This document shows positions 38,508-42,160 of a DNA stretch of 42,160 nt, one piece after another. Position 1 is the first letter of the stretch. Every line of letters starts with the position of its first letter. Source of the DNA: an uncultured Pelagibacteraceae bacterium (GTDB taxonomy: Bacteria > Pseudomonadota > Alphaproteobacteria > Pelagibacterales > Pelagibacteraceae); NCBI GenBank assembly GCA_902524105.1, contig CABZCD010000004.1, forward strand, positions 1-42,160. The letters run 5' to 3'. The notes under the pieces are model-generated. The model did no database searches and was not told where the DNA came from. It saw only the letters and a program-made list of their open reading frames with translations. A program made the translations under genes and the position numbers.

Positions 38508-39413
38508 ATACCTAAACATTTTACGTCTAGTATTTAAACCATAGTAAATAATAGAAAAAGTCATAAAAGCACCACCTATAAATGTGTTTAGACTTGGTAC
38601 CTCATTAATTCCAAACAAAGGTAACCAAACCCAAAATATTCCAGCCAAAACCTCAGTAAGAGATAATAAAGTTAACTCAGCAGCAGGTAAAAATTTTGAT
38701 TTCAAAGAATATAATATTAATCCTGAGCAAACTAAAAAGCCATGTAAAGAAGATAGAGATGAATTTTTTAATGAAATAAATATATTATCTCCTTTAAATA
38801 TAAGAACTATTATCGCAACGAAGGTACAGAAAAGACCACCCATTGCAACCGTTGTTAATTTTGGAGTATTTTTTCGCCATCTGAGAGTAACCGTATATCC
38901 TGCAAATCCAAGTGAAGACAACAGACCATTTATTAAACCGAACAACGTACCACCATTTTTACTGTCAAATGACATAAATATTATTCCTATAGCTGCTATT
39001 GAAATTGAAATTAATGTTGGTTTAGATATTTTTTCTTTTAGAAAAATATAAGCTAAAATTGATGCTAAAAATGGCATTGCAGCTAGCATTAATAAAGTTA
39101 TTGCCGCTTCAGTTGCTATTATTGATAGAATGAATGTAACTTTAGCAATACCTAAACTTATACCACCTATAAATCCAGATAATCCTATTTTACTATAATT
39201 CTTTGTAAATTTTTTACCTTCAATCAAAAACAAATAAATATTTAAAACTAAAAAAATAACTGAACCTCTAAAAAATAAATACTGCCAAGCTATTAGTTCT
39301 GCTCCATCAATGTTTCTGACAACAAGTGGCCCAAAAGACCAAAAGATACCAGCTATTAAAACTACGATAGCAGCGGGACTATTTTCTATGATTTTTAACA
39401 TTTCGGAAAGCAA
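38490..39413 (-). CDS. EamA/DMT-family transporter
   Basis: 307 aa; GIFWSFGPLVVRNIDGAELIAWQYLFFRGSVIFL, SKFLPAAELTLLSLTEVLAGIFWVWLPLFGINEVPSLNTFIGGAFM. Confidence 0.9.
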   Translation of the reverse strand: MLSEMLKIIENSPAAIVVLIAGIFWSFGPLVVRNIDGAELIAWQYLFFRGSVIFLVLNIYLFLIEGKKFTKNYSKIGLSGFIGGISLGIAKVTFILSIIATEAAITLLMLAAMPFLASILAYIFLKEKISKPTLISISIAAIGIIFMSFDSKNGGTLFGLINGLLSSLGFAGYTVTLRWRKNTPKLTTVAMGGLFCTFVAIIVLIFKGDNIFISLKNSSLSSLHGFLVCSGLILYSLKSKFLPAAELTLLSLTEVLAGIFWVWLPLFGINEVPSLNTFIGGAFMTFSIIYYGLNTRRKMFRYSRGVT

Positions 39414-39447
39414 TTATGCTTTCTTTAAGATAAATGCAATAGTTATT

Positions 39448-41055
39448 TTACATATTTCCGTACTTGGGACCACCACCACCTTCAGGGGTAACCCAAATAA
39501 TATTTTGGGAAGGCTCTTTAATATCACAAGTTTTACAATGGATGCAGTTTTGTGAGTTTATCACAAATTTTTCCTGCTGAATTTCGTAAACACCGACAGG
39601 ACAATATCTTTTAGCCGGTTCATCGTACTTTTGAAGAGTGTATTTAATTGGTAATTCTGGATCTTTAAGTTTTAAATGCACCGGTTGATTTTCGGTATGG
39701 TTAGTTCCAGTAAGATAAACTGAACTCGTTTTGTCAAAAGTTAACTTACCATCAGGTTTTGGATAATCAATTTTAGGCATTTGATCTGCAGGTTTTAAGG
39801 CTTCATGGTCAGCATGTTTATGTTTTAAAGTAAATGGTAGTTTTCCTCTAAAAAGAATCTGGTCAATACCTGTAAAAATAATACCCATTATTAAACCCCA
39901 GCTAAAACTTGGTTTAACATTTCTTGCTGCGTATAACTCTTTGTAAGCCCAACTTTCTTTGAATTTTTTTTCATATATAGATAGATCTACTTTATCTTTG
40001 ATATGCTCTATAATTGTTTCAGCTGCAATTATTCCACTTTTCATTGCTGTATGAGAGCCTTTAATCTTTGGCATATTTAAAGTTCCAGCATCACAACCGA
40101 TTAGCAACGCTCCTGGCATATACATTTTGGGTAGACTTTGAATACCACCTTCTATTAAAGCTCTTGCTCCAAAAGAAATTCTTTTTCCTCCTTCAAACAT
40201 TTTTCTAATTGACGGATGAGTTTTAAATCTTTGAAACTCATCAAACGGCGAAAGATGTGGATTTTGGTAATCTAAACCAATAACGTATCCTAAATAAATT
40301 TGTCTATTTTCTGCATGGTATATAAAGCTTCCACCATAAGTATTTTTATCTAATGGCCATCCTGCAGTATGCATTACCAAACCTTCTTGGTGCTGCTGTT
40401 CACTAACTTCCCATATTTCTTTTAAACCAATACCGTACTGTTGTGGATTTTTTCCCTTATCTAAATTAAATTTTTTAATTAATTGTTTGCCTAAGTGGCC
40501 TCTACATCCTTCTGAAAAAACTGTAACTTTAGCATGTAAATCCATACCTTCTTGAAAAGTATCTTTTTTATTACCCTCTTTATCTAAACCCATATCCTGT
40601 GTTGCTACACCCTTAACAGACCCATCTTCATTATATAAAACTTCACTTGCTGGAAATCCTGGAAATATCTCTACACCAAGTTTTTCAGCCTGTTCTGCAA
40701 GCCAACGGCAAAGATTAGCTAAACTAATAATGTAATTTTTATGATTTTTTTGAACAGCTGGTAAAAGCCACGTCGGCCAACTTAAAGAAGAATTTTTCCC
40801 AAGAAATAAAAATTTTTCCTTACTTACTTTTGTTTTAATTGGTGCATTTTCATTTTTCCAATTTGGCAATAATTCATCTAGCGCCTGTGTTTCAAATACG
40901 TTACCGCTTAAAATATGAGCGCCAACTTCAGATCCTTTTTCAAGAATACAAATGCTTAAATTTGAATCAAGTTGTTTAAGTTTTATTGCAGTAGTTAGGC
41001 CTGCTGGTCCTGCACCAACAATAACCACATCATATTCCATTGCTTCTCTAGACAT
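39448..41055 (-). CDS. electron transfer flavoprotein-ubiquinone oxidoreductase
   Basis: 535 aa; YDVVIVGAGPAGLTTAIKLKQ, EVGAHILSGNVFE, C-terminal 4Fe-4S YCPVGVYE...NSQNCIHCKTCDIKEPSQNIIWVTPEGGGGPKYGNM. Confidence 0.95.
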   Translation of the reverse strand: MSREAMEYDVVIVGAGPAGLTTAIKLKQLDSNLSICILEKGSEVGAHILSGNVFETQALDELLPNWKNENAPIKTKVSKEKFLFLGKNSSLSWPTWLLPAVQKNHKNYIISLANLCRWLAEQAEKLGVEIFPGFPASEVLYNEDGSVKGVATQDMGLDKEGNKKDTFQEGMDLHAKVTVFSEGCRGHLGKQLIKKFNLDKGKNPQQYGIGLKEIWEVSEQQHQEGLVMHTAGWPLDKNTYGGSFIYHAENRQIYLGYVIGLDYQNPHLSPFDEFQRFKTHPSIRKMFEGGKRISFGARALIEGGIQSLPKMYMPGALLIGCDAGTLNMPKIKGSHTAMKSGIIAAETIIEHIKDKVDLSIYEKKFKESWAYKELYAARNVKPSFSWGLIMGIIFTGIDQILFRGKLPFTLKHKHADHEALKPADQMPKIDYPKPDGKLTFDKTSSVYLTGTNHTENQPVHLKLKDPELPIKYTLQKYDEPAKRYCPVGVYEIQQEKFVINSQNCIHCKTCDIKEPSQNIIWVTPEGGGGPKYGNM

Positions 41056-41076
41056 GAAATTACTATATCAAACTAG

Positions 41077-42030
41077 TTATTTTTGGATAGTATTCAGTTT
41101 GTTCAACTCAGCCAAAAATTCTGGAAGAGCCTTAAATAAATCTGCTTCTAAACCGTAGTCAGCAACACTAAAAATAGGTGCTTCACCATCTTTATTAATT
41201 GCGACAATTATTTTGCTCTCTTTCATACCAGCAAGATGCTGAATCGCTCCTGAAATTCCAACAGCAATATACAAATCAGGCACTACTACTTTTCCTGTTT
41301 GACCAACCTGATGATCGTTGCTTATATAACCAGCATCAACAGCAGCTCGAGATGCACCCACTGCAGCATTAAGTTTATCTGCTATATCAGTTATTAATTT
41401 AAAATTTTCTCCACTTTCTAAACCTCTGCCTCCTGATACAACAACTCTTGCCGTTCCAAGCTCTGGCCTTTCTGATTTTGTTTCCTCTCTCTTAATAAAT
41501 TTTGAAATATTTGGTATATCAACCGCTTCAATTTTTTCAATTTTAGCAGAGCCACCAGTTTTTTCAGCTGGTTCAAATGAAGTAGGTCTAATAGTTACAC
41601 ATTTTTTTTTATCATTACTTTTTACTGTTGCAAAAGCATTACCAGCATAAATAGGTCTTATAAAAGTATCAGGACTAGAAACTTTAATAATATCACTTAC
41701 TTGAGAAATATCTAATGCAGCTGCTACTCTCGGCATAAAATTTTTTCCAAAAGTATTTGCAGACGCTACAATATGATCATATTGCTCTGCAGCTTTTGTT
41801 ACTAAAGGAGCTAAGTTCTCAGGCAGATAATTTTGATAATTAGGTGAGTCACACCATAACACTTTCTTAACTAAAGGCACACTTGCTATTTCTTTTGATA
41901 CATTCTCACAATTTGAACCAGCTACTAAAACATGAACATCGATGTTAATCTTAGATGCTGCAGTGATAGCATTTAATGTAAATGGTTTTAATTTTGAATT
42001 GTCATGTTCTGCTATTAATAATACTGACAT
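41077..42030 (-). CDS. etfA: electron transfer flavoprotein alpha subunit
   Basis: 317 aa; RPELGTARVVVSGGRGLESGENF, LYIAVGISGAIQHLAGMKESKIIVAINKDGEAPIFSVADYGLEADLFKALPEF. Confidence 0.96.
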   Translation of the reverse strand: MSVLLIAEHDNSKLKPFTLNAITAASKINIDVHVLVAGSNCENVSKEIASVPLVKKVLWCDSPNYQNYLPENLAPLVTKAAEQYDHIVASANTFGKNFMPRVAAALDISQVSDIIKVSSPDTFIRPIYAGNAFATVKSNDKKKCVTIRPTSFEPAEKTGGSAKIEKIEAVDIPNISKFIKREETKSERPELGTARVVVSGGRGLESGENFKLITDIADKLNAAVGASRAAVDAGYISNDHQVGQTGKVVVPDLYIAVGISGAIQHLAGMKESKIIVAINKDGEAPIFSVADYGLEADLFKALPEFLAELNKLNTIQK

Positions 42031-42160
42031 TATAATACCTTAGCTTCATTTTTAAGTTTACTTACTAATTCAGCAACGTTTGCAACTTTAATTCCAGCTT
42101 TCCTTTTTGGTGGTTCCTCCACTTTAATCTGTTGAATTCTATTTGTTAGATCTAAGCCTA
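42030..42160 (-). CDS. etfB: electron transfer flavoprotein beta subunit, C-terminal end (runs off window)
   Basis: Minus frame ...LGLDLTNRIQQIKVEEPPKRKAGIKVANVAELVSKLKNEAKVL, TAA stop at 42032-42030 overlapping the etfA ATG. Typical EtfB C-terminus. Confidence 0.88.
   Translation of the reverse strand, partial: GLDLTNRIQQIKVEEPPKRKAGIKVANVAELVSKLKNEAKVL

Noticed and set aside
38584-39051. 155-aa plus ORF opposite the EamA transporter
   Set aside because: Antisense shadow ORF; no support beyond length.
1-42160. CRISPR array, transposase/IS, toxin-antitoxin or restriction-modification system
   Set aside because: No regularly spaced repeats, transposase/integrase ORF or recognisable TA/RM pair found. 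The XRE gene has no toxin partner ORF in its 735-bp insert.

Overview
AT-rich, densely packed window with the gene content and codon usage of a SAR11/Pelagibacterales-like alphaproteobacterium (taxonomy inferred, not searched). Most of it is housekeeping or oligotroph metabolism: a glycerol-type ABC binding protein + glpK + GpsA-like dehydrogenase; TrkH; NAD kinase; a MalEFGK-type sugar ABC importer; two glycosyltransferases; sfsA-map-purB-purC-purS-purQ-purL-bolA-grxD; rpsD; cimA; cysS; bactofilin; soxBDAG; ETF-QO; etfA/etfB. Two places break the pattern. (1) At 6553-7429 an intact tRNA-Leu(UAA) is followed by a 735-bp insert carrying one XRE/CI-like regulator, then a perfect 56-bp copy of the tRNA 3' half from the anticodon loop to CCA. 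This has attL/attR architecture with no integrase, and a palindromic operator overlaps the regulator's own promoter. (2) At about 28631-28665, nadE (minus) and rodA (plus) abut with both 5' halves missing, which implies a deletion, rearrangement or assembly chimera. Further points of interest are an ABC permease with a DUF11/Ig-like periplasmic insertion, a partner permease with extra N-terminal TM helices, and a TrkH with a non-canonical fourth filter loop. All product calls come from reading motifs by eye; no database search was run.
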